Below, piece by piece: positions 17,026-25,953 of a DNA stretch of 64,000 nt (the stretch's first letter is position 1; each line of letters begins with the position of its first letter). The position numbers and the translations under genes were made by a program. The notes beneath the pieces were generated by a model. The model made no database searches, was not told where the DNA came from, and worked only from the letters and a program-made list of their open reading frames with translations. The stretch covers positions 1-64,000 of the forward strand of contig JAFKKM010000017.1 of the NCBI GenBank assembly GCA_017305555.1, given 5' to 3'. The DNA is from Hyphomicrobiales bacterium. GTDB lineage: Bacteria > Pseudomonadota > Alphaproteobacteria > Rhizobiales > Xanthobacteraceae.

Positions 17026-18087
17026 TTAACGCGACGCGACCAATGGCCACAACTCGTCGGCGCCACGCGAGGCGACGAATTCGCCTAACCTCACGCTCCA
17101 GTAGCTTTCGCTACCGAAATCGTCGCGCCAGCTCAGCGCGCGCAGCGTCAAGCGATGCAGCACATGCTCGTCGGTGTACCCAATTGCACCATGCACCTGA
17201 TGGGCGATCCCGCCCCCGCGTTCCACGGCCTCGCTGCAACGAATCTTCGCAGCGGCAATCTCAAGAATTCCAGCATCGTCATCCAGGCTTCCCGCCATTG
17301 CGGCATCGCCGGCGGAACAGGCGGCGGCAACTGCGGCTGCCGTCTCGCCACCGAGACGCGCGAGGTTGTGCTGAACGGCTTGGAATTTTGAAATCTGCTT
17401 TTCAAAGGCGATCCGCTCAGTCGAATAGCGCACCGAGATCGCCAGCATGGTCTCCAGTGCGCCAGCCATCTGCTGGGCACGAACCGCGGCGCCCATCAGC
17501 AGCAGCGAATCCGCGCTAAAGCCGGCCGGCGTCGGCGCGATCGCGAGGGGCTTCACCTTGATCAGCTTGACCGTATCGCGCGCTTCATCCGCAAGATTTT
17601 CGCCTTGGGAAATCTGACAGGATGCGGCATCGACCAGCGCGACAACTGGACCGTTAGGGGCGTCTGCGATCATCGCGAAATGCGAGGCCTCGCGCGCGAA
17701 CGCGACCTTTCTGGCAATTCCGTCCAACACACCATGGGCATCAAGGACGATACGGTCGTGCGAGAGCGAGGGCGCGATGCTCATCATGCCTGACGGCGAC
17801 GAAAGCCCACCTTGCGTCAGCAGCCATCCGGCCAGCATGGTTTCAGCAAGCGGTACGGCAAGGGCCGCGCGCCCGGCAGCGCGCAACACGCCAAATCCAT
17901 CATCAAGCCCTGCGCCGGCGCCGCCCTGCGCTTCGGGAACCCATGCCAGCGTCAGACCGGAGTCCGTTAAAGCCTGCCAGACCTGTGCCTTCCAGCTATC
18001 ATTCTTCGCGTTGATGATAGTCTGGGAGTCCGCGAGATCGGCAAAGATGCGCTCCGCCGTCGCCACGATGATATTGTCGCTCTCCAC
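17026..18087 (-). CDS. Acyl-CoA dehydrogenase, small-subunit type
   Basis: A 353-residue acyl-CoA dehydrogenase homologue, a little shorter and more Ala-rich than standard members: LTLAWVPEAQGGAGAGLDDGFGVL, VRYSTERIAFEKQISKFQAVQHNLARLGGE (the helical-domain signature) and HGAIGYTDEHVLHRLTLRALSW near the end. It lacks the catalytic-base motif of the YEGxxEIQR kind. Start is GTG 18087, with AAGGA seven bases upstream. It is the first gene of the leftward dehydrogenase pair plus hydratase. The inferred role is the partner subunit of the enzyme at 15852. Confidence 0.87.
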   Translation of the reverse strand: MESDNIIVATAERIFADLADSQTIINAKNDSWKAQVWQALTDSGLTLAWVPEAQGGAGAGLDDGFGVLRAAGRAALAVPLAETMLAGWLLTQGGLSSPSGMMSIAPSLSHDRIVLDAHGVLDGIARKVAFAREASHFAMIADAPNGPVVALVDAASCQISQGENLADEARDTVKLIKVKPLAIAPTPAGFSADSLLLMGAAVRAQQMAGALETMLAISVRYSTERIAFEKQISKFQAVQHNLARLGGETAAAVAAACSAGDAAMAGSLDDDAGILEIAAAKIRCSEAVERGGGIAHQVHGAIGYTDEHVLHRLTLRALSWRDDFGSESYWSVRLGEFVASRGADELWPLVASR

Positions 18088-18164
18088 GATACGTCCTTTT
18101 TGATGTGTGCTCGATCCGTCCGCGGCTTCGGCGTCTATAACGATCCGATGAAGCTTGGGAGTGC

Positions 18165-18926
18165 TCAGTCGTAAGCATCTGCGCCCTTACGCAGGGCTTT
18201 CCATTCGGCATCATCGTGGCTCGCAATCACGGTGACGCCGCTCGCTTCAAGCCGCCGGATTTTCGCCATCGATTCCAGAAACAGATCCACATTCCAGGTA
18301 TTCTTCGGCACGGTGTTCTGGTCGAGGTTCGCGCGGACGCTCAGCGCATCCGACGGCAGCAGAAATTCGCCGCTTTTGTCGAGCTTCACCAAGGCCCCGA
18401 CCAACCCCGGCGAGTGGCCGGGCAACGGCAGCAGCGTGATCCGACCGTCGCCGAACAGATCATGCTCGCCATCAATCACTTTCATCGGGATCGGATGCTT
18501 CCAATCGGCGGTAACATAGCCTCTGTTGAGCGCGTCCGGCGCGTTCGCGGCTTCAAGTTCGCGGGCATGAACAATAATCGTCGCCTTCCTGAAGAACTCG
18601 TTGCAGCCGCAGTGATCGGTGTGAAGATGCGAGCAGACGACGACGTCGATGTCATCAGGGCCGAGACCGATCGCCTTCAAGCTGTTCACCACATGATCGC
18701 CCGGCGACATGATCGGGATCATGAATTTGGCGATACCGCCGATGCGTGCTTCGGGATTGATCGCAATCGACGGATGACAGCCGGTGTCGAACAGCACGTT
18801 GCCCTGCGCGTGCCGCAACAACATGCACGACACCGGCAATTCGAACATCTCGCCGCGTGCGGCATCTGGATAATAAGTCGCCTTCCGCATTTTCAAACGG
18901 CCGCCCGACAGGACGTGCATCTTCAT
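18165..18926 (-). CDS. Metallo-beta-lactamase-fold lactonase (AHL lactonase family)
   Basis: A 253-residue hydrolase of the metallo-beta-lactamase superfamily. HLHTDHCG (near 105-112) is the HxHxDH zinc motif, and PGHSPG, PSDA and a late SHDD supply further zinc ligands, as in AiiA/AttM-type N-acyl-homoserine lactonases. No signal peptide. Start ATG 18926 is preferred, with AGGA upstream. It could open a lactone intermediate of the neighbouring CoA pathway or degrade quorum signals; with acyl-CoA dehydrogenases next door the metabolic role looks likelier, but sequence alone cannot decide. It is divergent from the CoA ligase at 19186. Confidence 0.87.
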   Translation of the reverse strand: MKMHVLSGGRLKMRKATYYPDAARGEMFELPVSCMLLRHAQGNVLFDTGCHPSIAINPEARIGGIAKFMIPIMSPGDHVVNSLKAIGLGPDDIDVVVCSHLHTDHCGCNEFFRKATIIVHARELEAANAPDALNRGYVTADWKHPIPMKVIDGEHDLFGDGRITLLPLPGHSPGLVGALVKLDKSGEFLLPSDALSVRANLDQNTVPKNTWNVDLFLESMAKIRRLEASGVTVIASHDDAEWKALRKGADAYD

Positions 18927-18996
18927 CACGCGTTCCTTTCAAATCATTCGAGACCGCAAAGGTTGGAAATCGCTCGCCTTTACATCTCAAAATACA

Positions 18997-19019
18997 TACG
19001 AGTTTTTTAAAAACTCATA
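18997..19019. promoter_or_regulatory. Palindrome between the lactonase and CoA ligase genes
   Basis: GAGTTTTTTAAAAACTC (19000-19016) is a perfect palindrome around one central base, extendable to TA-GAG / CTC-TA with one mismatch. It lies in the divergent promoter region of the lactonase and the CoA ligase, about 10 bases before a TTGACA element, a fitting place for an operator. The IclR regulator at 23236 is the nearest candidate. Confidence 0.5.
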
Positions 19020-19025
19020 GTAAAG

Positions 19026-19054
19026 TTGACATGGTTCTATAGCGCAAGCTAACG
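19026..19054 (+). promoter_or_regulatory. Candidate promoter of the CoA ligase unit
   Basis: TTGACA (19026-19031) is a perfect -35; the best -10 is TAACGT after 18 bases, a modest match. It points to the ligase start at 19186. Confidence 0.4.
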
Positions 19055-19185
19055 TAGCCGTCATCGCTTCTTTCGCAGACCTCCCCAAGCATTGCAGCCG
19101 GCTGGTTCGATCAACGGATAGAGCGACGCGGCAACAGATGAGCCGGAACAGACACAATCATCGGGCAGGCAGCATAAGGGCGGTC

Positions 19186-20835
19186 ATGTATACGGTTTTC
19201 GGCACGTTCGCAGCGACCGCAGACGCAATGCCCGCAAAACCGTTTCTCTGCATTCCTCCACGCCCTGATCGCGCCTACATGCCCAATGGCGCCGAGTTCA
19301 GTTACGCAGACATCGCTGGGAAGATCGACCATCTGCGCAGACGATACATCGACGCCGGGTATGGCCACGGCCATCGCGTTTGCCTGCAGTTGGAGAATCG
19401 ACCGGACTTTCTCGTCCACTGGCTGGCGCTCAATGCGATCGGCGCGTCTATCATTCCGATAAATCCGTCCTATCGGGCCGCTGAGATCATTTACGTGATT
19501 TCACATGCTGAGCCTGATCTGATCGTCGCGTTGCACAGCCAATCCGAACTGGTAAAAGCCATAGCGCAATCCGATTGCCCGCCCCTGCTACTTCAAGTCT
19601 CGGGCGACGATCTGGGCGAAGGCGTTCGGGATATTCCGCGATCTCGCACTCACCCACCCGCCGAAGGAATCCCAAACAGCAGAAGCGAAGCTGCGCTCCT
19701 CTACACATCGGGCACCACCGCGCGGCCTAAAGGCTGCATCCTGTCCAACGAGTATGTGGTTTCGACCGGTCGCTGGTATGTAAGCCGGGGTGGCGAAGCG
19801 ACCTATCATGCCGGCACTGACCGGCTCTACAGTCCGCTGCCGCTGTTTCACATGGCGGGGCTGACGCTCACGACAATGGCCATGATGTTGACCGGCGGTT
19901 GCCTCATCCTGCCGGAACGCTTCAACGCTCGATTTGCCTGGCAGGACATCGTGGCCTGCCGCGCCAATGTCCTCCATTACCTCGGCGTCATCGTCGCCGC
20001 TCTCATGGAGCAGCCGCCATCGCCACAGGAATCAATGCACTCTTTGCGCTTCTCCATGGGGGTCGGCGCCAACCCGGAACTGCGCCGCAAGGCACGCGAA
20101 CGCTTCGGAATTTCGTTTGTCGAAGGCTGGGGGATGACGGAAACCGGCCGCAGTTGCTTCAATACAGTCGAACCATATCATCTCGAAACCAACACCATCG
20201 GACGTAGCGAGCCGGGATTCGAGATGATTGCGCTTGATCCCGACGGAAACGAAGTTCCAGCAAGAACGCTTGGCGAATTGTGTGTCCGCCATTCGATGGA
20301 AACGCCGCGTAAGGGTTTTTTTTCCGGCTATCTGAAGGACCCTGACGCGACGGAAGAGGCGTGGCGGCACGGCTGGTTTCACACCGGCGACAGCGTCTGG
20401 CAATACGAGGACGGCGCTTTCGTATTTGTCGACCGGCTGAAGCATATGATTCGTCGCGCCGGCGAGAATATTTCCGCGGCCGAGGTCGAGAGCGTTCTCG
20501 CAACCTCACCTCTCATCAGACAAGCCGCCGTGGTCGGCGTACACGATCCGGTCCGCGAGGAAGAAGTTATCGCGTTTGTGATCGCTAATGACGGGGTGCA
20601 GCCTTCCGACGAAATCGCCGAACGAATCTTCGATCACTGCACCGAGCGCCTTGCCCCCTTCAAGCTGCCGGCGTGGCTGGCCTTCGTCGATAAGCTGCCG
20701 CTTACCGCCACCAACAAGATTCAGAAACATGCGCTTCTAGGTCCGGACAAGACACCATTGCCGGACGTGAAAGCCATTGATCTGCGGAGGCACAAGACCA
20801 ACGCGATCAAGTTCAACGGGGCAAGTACCAAATAA
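19186..20835 (+). CDS. AMP-forming acyl-CoA ligase
   Basis: A 549-residue ANL-family ligase: LLYTSGTTARPKGCILSNEY (A3), EGWGMTETG (A5), FHTGDSVWQYEDGAFVFVDRLKHMIRRAGENIS (A7/A8) and TATNKIQKHAL with the catalytic Lys. I place the start at ATG 19186, preceded by AAGGG; ATG 19138 would add 16 residues without a ribosome binding site. It begins a rightward unit with a binding protein (20848), an OYE-type reductase (22092) and an IclR regulator (23236), all with short gaps. The substrate is presumably the solute bound by that protein. Confidence 0.9.
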   Translation: MYTVFGTFAATADAMPAKPFLCIPPRPDRAYMPNGAEFSYADIAGKIDHLRRRYIDAGYGHGHRVCLQLENRPDFLVHWLALNAIGASIIPINPSYRAAEIIYVISHAEPDLIVALHSQSELVKAIAQSDCPPLLLQVSGDDLGEGVRDIPRSRTHPPAEGIPNSRSEAALLYTSGTTARPKGCILSNEYVVSTGRWYVSRGGEATYHAGTDRLYSPLPLFHMAGLTLTTMAMMLTGGCLILPERFNARFAWQDIVACRANVLHYLGVIVAALMEQPPSPQESMHSLRFSMGVGANPELRRKARERFGISFVEGWGMTETGRSCFNTVEPYHLETNTIGRSEPGFEMIALDPDGNEVPARTLGELCVRHSMETPRKGFFSGYLKDPDATEEAWRHGWFHTGDSVWQYEDGAFVFVDRLKHMIRRAGENISAAEVESVLATSPLIRQAAVVGVHDPVREEEVIAFVIANDGVQPSDEIAERIFDHCTERLAPFKLPAWLAFVDKLPLTATNKIQKHALLGPDKTPLPDVKAIDLRRHKTNAIKFNGASTK

Positions 20836-20847
20836 CGGGAGGAAACA

Positions 20848-22068
20848 ATGAAATTTGCAATGCAAGCGGCCGCTATGGCCACCGCGGCAATTCTATTGCC
20901 GCTTGTTGCGCCGGCCGCACACGCCCAGATATCCGACAATGTCGTCAAGATCGGCGTGCTGACCGACATGTCGGGGCCTTACGCTGACGCGACCGGGCCG
21001 GGCTCGGTGGAAGCCGTGCGCATGGCGATCGCAGATTTCGGCGGCAAAGTTGCCGGCAAGCCAATCGAAATGGTTGATGCCGATCATCAGAACAAGGCTG
21101 ACATCGGCGCGGCGATCGCCCGACGCTGGTATGAGAATGAGAACGTCGATGTCATCGTCGATTTCGCCAATTCGGCGGTCGCACTCGCCGTACTCGAACT
21201 CACCAAGCAAAAGAACAAGGCCATGCTGATCTCGTCAGCGGGTTCTTCGGATTTCACCGGTAAGCATTGCTCCCCGAACTCGGTGCAGTGGACTTACAAC
21301 ACCTACGCGCTTGCCAACAGCACAGCGCGAGCGCTCGTGAAGGAAGGTGCCAAGAGCTGGTATTTCGTCACTGTCGACTACGCATTCGGACATGCGCTGC
21401 GTAACGACGCTGCGAAAACTGTTGAGAAACTCGGCGGCACTGTCGCCGGCGATGTACGCCATCCGTTCAACAACATGGATTTCTCATCGTTCCTGCTTCA
21501 GGCACAAAGCTCCAAGGCTGACGTCGTCGCTTTCGCCAACACCGGAAGCGACCTGGCCAATTCGATCCGCCAGGCTCAGGAATTCGGGTTGACCCAAGGC
21601 AAGCAGAAGGTCGCGGCCTTCCTGATGCAGACCAGCGACATTCATGCGATCGGCCTGAAATCCGCTCAAGGGTTGATGCTGACGACTGCATTCTATTGGG
21701 ATCTCGACGACAAGACTCGTGCCTTCGCCGAGAGGTTTTTCGCCAAGACCAAGCGGCGACCGACCATGGTACAGGCCGGCCTGTATTCCGCCGTCACGAA
21801 CTATCTCAAGGCGATTGAGAAAACGGGCACGGATGATGGCCTGAAGGACATCGCGGAAATGAAGAAGATGCCGATCGACGACTTCTTCGCCCGCAACGCC
21901 TTCTTGCGTGAGGACGGTCAACTGATCCACGACATGTATCTGGTTCAGGTCAAGTCACCGTCCGAATCGAAAGGCGCATGGGATTACGAGAAGCTCATAC
22001 AGACGATTCCGGGTAAGGACGCTTTCGTGTCGCCCGAGGACAGCGCCTGCCCGCTTCTCAAGAAGTAA
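20848..22068 (+). CDS. ABC transporter substrate-binding protein, Liv type (orphan 2)
   Basis: A 406-residue periplasmic binding protein with a clear signal peptide (cleavage after AHA near residue 26), then NVVKIGVLTDMSGPYADATGPGSVEAVR. GGGAGGAAAC precedes ATG 20848. It is strongly similar along its length to the proteins at 9148 and 28248 (for example WTYNTYALAN, VDYAFGHALR, DFSSFLLQAQ, PTMVQAGLYSA) and likewise ends in CPLLKK. No permease or ATPase gene is adjacent. It sits between the CoA ligase and the flavin reductase, suggesting import of the compound they act on. Confidence 0.93.
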   Translation: MKFAMQAAAMATAAILLPLVAPAAHAQISDNVVKIGVLTDMSGPYADATGPGSVEAVRMAIADFGGKVAGKPIEMVDADHQNKADIGAAIARRWYENENVDVIVDFANSAVALAVLELTKQKNKAMLISSAGSSDFTGKHCSPNSVQWTYNTYALANSTARALVKEGAKSWYFVTVDYAFGHALRNDAAKTVEKLGGTVAGDVRHPFNNMDFSSFLLQAQSSKADVVAFANTGSDLANSIRQAQEFGLTQGKQKVAAFLMQTSDIHAIGLKSAQGLMLTTAFYWDLDDKTRAFAERFFAKTKRRPTMVQAGLYSAVTNYLKAIEKTGTDDGLKDIAEMKKMPIDDFFARNAFLREDGQLIHDMYLVQVKSPSESKGAWDYEKLIQTIPGKDAFVSPEDSACPLLKK

Positions 22069-22091
22069 CCTGAACCTCAAGGGGCCGCCAC

Positions 22092-23225
22092 ATGAGCGAT
22101 AATCCGCTTCTTTTCACGCCGCTGCGGCTGCGCAATCTCGAACTCAAGAACCGCATCGTCGTATCGCCGATGGCGACCTATTCGGCGCGTGACGGCCACG
22201 CCACCGACTGGCATGTCCAGCATATCGGGAAGCTGGCGGCCGGCGGCGCGGGCCTGGTGTTCGTGGAGCAAAGCTCCGTCAACACCCAGGGGCGGATCAC
22301 TCACGGCTGCCTCGGCATCTGGGATGACGCCCACCTGGACGGATTGATCAGGCTGGCCGACATCATCCACCAGTTCGGAGCCAAGGCGGCGATCCAGATC
22401 GCGCACAGTGGACGGAAGGGATCGTCGCAGCGGCCGTGGGAAGGCGGTGGCCCGCTCACCGACGCCGATCTTGCCGCACGCGGCGAAGGGCCGTGGCCGA
22501 TCGCAGCTTCCAGCACCGTGCCGTTCGACAACGGATGGCCCGCGCCGCACATGATGAGCCATGCCGACATCGACGGCGTGGCGGAGGATTTTCGAGCGGC
22601 ATTCCGCCGGGCCCGGACAGCAGGCTTCGACATCGCCGAACTGCACTGCGCCCACGGCTACCTGATGCACTCGTTTTTGTCGCCGCTCGCCAACAACCGC
22701 AACGACGAATTCGGCGGCTCGCGCGACAACCGGATGCGCCTGCCGCTGCGCGTCGCCGCGATCATGCGCGAGGAGTGGCCGGATCACCTGCCGGTCTTCG
22801 CGCGGATCTCCTCGGTCGACGGCATCGACATCGGCTGGTCCATTGAGGATTCGGTGGCTTTCGCCCGCGAAATGAAGCGGGTCGGCGTCGATGTCATCGA
22901 CTGCTCGTCGGGCGGCATGAAGCTGCCGCGCGGCAACTCGCTGGTCTCGCGCGAACCCGGCTTTCAGGTGCCCTTCGCCGAACGGATCCAGCGTGAAGCC
23001 GATATCCCGACGGTTGCGGTTGGCCTCATCCGCGAGCCCGACTATGCGGAAGCGATCCTGAAGGACGGCAAGGCCACCCTGATTGCGCTCGGGCGTGAAT
23101 TGCTGTGGAATCCAAATTGGCCGGCGCAGGCGGCTCTTCAGCTTGGATGCGATCCTGACTGGTCGGGATGGCCGGCGCAATACGGCTGGTGGTTGAAGCG
23201 TCGGACGGCACAACAGGGGCGATAG
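22092..23225 (+). CDS. Old Yellow Enzyme family NADH:flavin oxidoreductase
   Basis: A 377-residue FMN enzyme of the YqjM type, which reduces activated C=C bonds with NAD(P)H. Visible: LKNRIVVSPMATYSA at the FMN site, QIAHSGRKG, and HCAHGYLMHSFLSPLANNRNDEFGGS, which holds the His pair that binds the substrate carbonyl. YqjM itself has Cys in the SPM-C-MYS position; this protein has Ala, which should change redox tuning. TVAVGLI and ALGRELLWNPNW complete the barrel. It follows the orphan binding protein by 23 bases. It probably reduces an enoyl or enone intermediate. Confidence 0.9.
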   Translation: MSDNPLLFTPLRLRNLELKNRIVVSPMATYSARDGHATDWHVQHIGKLAAGGAGLVFVEQSSVNTQGRITHGCLGIWDDAHLDGLIRLADIIHQFGAKAAIQIAHSGRKGSSQRPWEGGGPLTDADLAARGEGPWPIAASSTVPFDNGWPAPHMMSHADIDGVAEDFRAAFRRARTAGFDIAELHCAHGYLMHSFLSPLANNRNDEFGGSRDNRMRLPLRVAAIMREEWPDHLPVFARISSVDGIDIGWSIEDSVAFAREMKRVGVDVIDCSSGGMKLPRGNSLVSREPGFQVPFAERIQREADIPTVAVGLIREPDYAEAILKDGKATLIALGRELLWNPNWPAQAALQLGCDPDWSGWPAQYGWWLKRRTAQQGR

Positions 23226-23235
23226 TGAACACTCC

Positions 23236-24084
23236 ATGGCGGTGAAACGGAAATCGACCGGCGAAATCGCCTCAACCGATCATGGTGTTCGCACCAAGGC
23301 ATCCGCGCGCAATGTCAACCTCGCCGCCCGGCAAAAGATCGACAGTTCGGTCAAGTCGGCCAAGCGCGCCTTTGAGGTGCTGGAGTTTTTTGAAGAACAT
23401 CAGCGCGCAGCCTCGGCCATCGAGGTCGCCAACGCACTTAGGTTTCCGCAATCGAGCACATCGGTGCTGATGCGGACCATGACTTCTCTAGGCTATCTGC
23501 GTTACGATTCCAGCCGCCGCAACTATATCCCGACTGCGCGGGTATCGATGCTCGGACACTGGCTTAGCCCAGCCTTGTTCGAGCGCGGCCGCCTGATCAA
23601 TTTGATGGAAGATCTATCCAACAGAACCAACGAAACGATCATGGTCGGCGTGCAAACCGGACTGACCGCGCAGTATATTCACGTCATTCAGGCCAAGCTT
23701 CCAATGCGCCTCTATGTCAAGGCGGGAACGCTGCGCCCGCTGGGGCGGTCGGCTTTGGGCTACGCGTTGCTGTCAAACTATAAGGACCAGGAGGTTCGGC
23801 GCATCGTCAAACTACTCAATGGCCATGAGCCCGACCTCGCCCGCCATATCGACGTCAAGGAGTTACTGACTGAACTGGCCAATGTACGCCGCAAAGGTCA
23901 CGCCTTCTCCCTGAACCTCGTGACACCTGGCGCTGGAGCCGTCGCCATGAACCTACCCAGGATAGCGGAATCCCAGCAACCGCTGGTAATTTGCGTCGCC
24001 GGCCTAACCGATGCGCTGATCCGGCAGGAACAAGACATCGCTGACCTCATGCGGCGCACGATCGATTTTCATCTGTCCGACTGA
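23236..24084 (+). CDS. IclR family transcriptional regulator
   Basis: A 282-residue regulator with an unusually long basic N-terminal arm (about 35 residues), then the IclR winged helix (AFEVLEFFEEHQRAASAIEVANALRFPQSSTSVLMRTMTSLGYL) and the effector-binding GAF-like domain (VGVQTGLTAQYIHVIQAK, LRPLGRSALGYALLS). It is the last gene of the rightward unit from 19186 and probably controls it, perhaps through the palindrome at 18997-19019. The final segment with the usual GxISVSGP-like motif is altered (NLPRIAESQQPLVICVAGL). Confidence 0.9.
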   Translation: MAVKRKSTGEIASTDHGVRTKASARNVNLAARQKIDSSVKSAKRAFEVLEFFEEHQRAASAIEVANALRFPQSSTSVLMRTMTSLGYLRYDSSRRNYIPTARVSMLGHWLSPALFERGRLINLMEDLSNRTNETIMVGVQTGLTAQYIHVIQAKLPMRLYVKAGTLRPLGRSALGYALLSNYKDQEVRRIVKLLNGHEPDLARHIDVKELLTELANVRRKGHAFSLNLVTPGAGAVAMNLPRIAESQQPLVICVAGLTDALIRQEQDIADLMRRTIDFHLSD

Positions 24085-24267
24085 GACGGTTCGGCCATCC
24101 AAGAGCCAACATCTGCGCATCGCCGCATCCACGGCCCAAAGCGCACTGACATCAGCGACGACGATTCCAACTGCCTGCACCCGAGGCTTGTCACCAGATC
24201 ACCGCAATGGGGTAAGTCGCAGTTGCGCCCGCCCCTCGCCACTCCCACGCATGACGCCATTTCGTCG

Positions 24268-25254
24268 TCATGAAAAACCGGCAATCTTATGCGGGACATA
24301 GGGTGCTTCGAGCATCTTGATTTCGTCGGCCGTCAGTTTCAACGAGAGTGCCGCTACGGCGTCGGTGAGCTGCTCTACTTTGGAAGCGCCGACGATCGGC
24401 GCCGTGACCCCCTTCTTCTGCAAAACCCACGCGAGCGCGACCTGGGCCCGCGGCACGTCGCGCGCTCCGGCGATCTTGCCGACGGCTTCGACGACAAGAC
24501 GGTCCGATTCCGGGAAATCATTATAAAGCGTCTTGCCGAACGCATCGGTCACCTGCCGCGAACTGCCGCCCGCATCGTTCCAGTCACGCGCGAGCCGACC
24601 GCGCGCAAGCGGACTCCACGGCATCAGCGCGATTCCCTGATCGAGGCAGAACGGAATCATCTCCCGCTCCTCCTCGCGATTGATGAGATTGACATGATTT
24701 TGCATGCTGACAAATTCAGTCCACCCGTTCAACCGCGAGGTGTAGAGCGCCTTGGCGAACTGCCACGCATACATGCTCGAAGCACCGATATAGCGCGCCT
24801 TACCCGCCTTCACCACGTCATGAAGAGCTTCCATCGTCTCCTCGATCGGCACGCCGGAATCCCAGCGGTGAATCTGGTAGAGGTCGACAAAATCGGTGCC
24901 CAAGCGCCTCAAACTGTTGTCGATCTCGGCGAGAATCGCCTTGCGTGACAGACCCGCTCCATTCGGTCCAGGCCGCATCCGCCCATTCACCTTGGTGGCC
25001 AACACAATATCATCGCGGTTGACGAAATCCTTCAGCGCACGACCGACAATCTCCTCCGAGGTGCCGTCGGAATAGACATTAGCCGTGTCAAAGAAGTTGA
25101 TGCCGAGATCAAGAGCCTTCTTAATTAGCAGCCGACTTCTCTCTTCATCGAGCGTCCAGGGATGCGTCCCGCGACCGGACACGCCATAGGTCATGCATCC
25201 AATGCAAATTCTCGATACACCCAGGCCGGTCTTGCCGAATTTCACGTAGTCCAT
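24268..25254 (-). CDS. Aldo/keto reductase
   Basis: A 328-residue NADPH-dependent reductase with a TIM-barrel fold. The catalytic tetrad is visible: Asp and Tyr in FFDTANVYSDGTSEE, Lys in VLATKVNG, His in DLYQIHRWD. WVLQKKGVTAPIVGASKVEQL near the end binds the cofactor. Start ATG 25254 (MDYVKFGKTGLGVSR) matches the family N-terminus; the frame is open 64 codons further without any homology. It is convergent with the IclR gene, and no close partner is seen on its 5' side, where 700 bases lack genes. Confidence 0.92.
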   Translation of the reverse strand: MDYVKFGKTGLGVSRICIGCMTYGVSGRGTHPWTLDEERSRLLIKKALDLGINFFDTANVYSDGTSEEIVGRALKDFVNRDDIVLATKVNGRMRPGPNGAGLSRKAILAEIDNSLRRLGTDFVDLYQIHRWDSGVPIEETMEALHDVVKAGKARYIGASSMYAWQFAKALYTSRLNGWTEFVSMQNHVNLINREEEREMIPFCLDQGIALMPWSPLARGRLARDWNDAGGSSRQVTDAFGKTLYNDFPESDRLVVEAVGKIAGARDVPRAQVALAWVLQKKGVTAPIVGASKVEQLTDAVAALSLKLTADEIKMLEAPYVPHKIAGFS

Positions 25255-25953
25255 TTCACACATCATCCTCTCAAGCCATCCCCATGTATGAATGACAGAT
25301 AGTGAAGGCTCGAGAAGGGTAGCAGAATCGGAGCAGCTATACGAATTTGATGCAACTATCCACGATTCTGGGTATTCAACGATGCGATGCAAGTCGGCTC
25401 TGAACAGGATTTCCTGAACCCGCAGCTCCAACCTTTCGCGACGCAACTATTCTGCATCGGGCAGGATCATGGTCCGCACTGCTTGCGGCCGTATGGAGCT
25501 TTCTCGAATACCGTTAGAACGATACCGCTGAAGACTAAAGCGATCTGTCTTCACGCCGACTTACATTCAAGCCTACAGCAGACTGCACCAGTCCAGCACC
25601 TTCAGTCCACATGATGCCACACGCCTATTCGACCTTACTCGTCGACAATTGGCGGCAGCTCTAGTCGATCCGGTCGACGCTAGGTGAATCTTAACTGGAA
25701 GCTTACGATCTGGAATTGCTGGAGAGGAAGACTTCTAGATTATACAACTTCTCAAGGTGAGAATATCAAATCTCAGGTCCGGTGCCGTGTCGTTCCCAAT
25801 TAAATTCAGCTTCACGACCTTGCTTGAGTGTAGGTTTGGCGTTCGGGAACGGGACGCATCAACTTCATGCGTCCCCGCACATGAAGTGCTCTGCTCCAAC
25901 AACATATCATCGCCAAATATCGCGGCATGCGGCGACGGAACTGACTTGCGGGG
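25255..25953. other. Gene-free region between aldo/keto reductase and dioxygenase
   Basis: About 700 bases with only short, unconvincing frames on both strands. The composition is more AT-rich and irregular than the genes around it. It must hold the promoter of the leftward aldo/keto reductase. A decayed gene is possible but nothing recognisable remains. Confidence 0.4.

Noticed and set aside
15822..17519. A 565-residue rightward open frame
   Set aside because: It runs antisense to the enoyl-CoA hydratase and both acyl-CoA dehydrogenase genes, which have clear family motifs. The Arg/His-rich translation has no recognisable domain.
18165..18926. Quorum-quenching locus
   Set aside because: The lactonase belongs to the AHL-lactonase family, but no luxI or luxR homologue is nearby and the neighbours are CoA-catabolic genes.
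22077..23237. A 386-residue leftward open frame
   Set aside because: Exact antisense shadow of the Old Yellow Enzyme gene in GC-rich sequence; no motifs.
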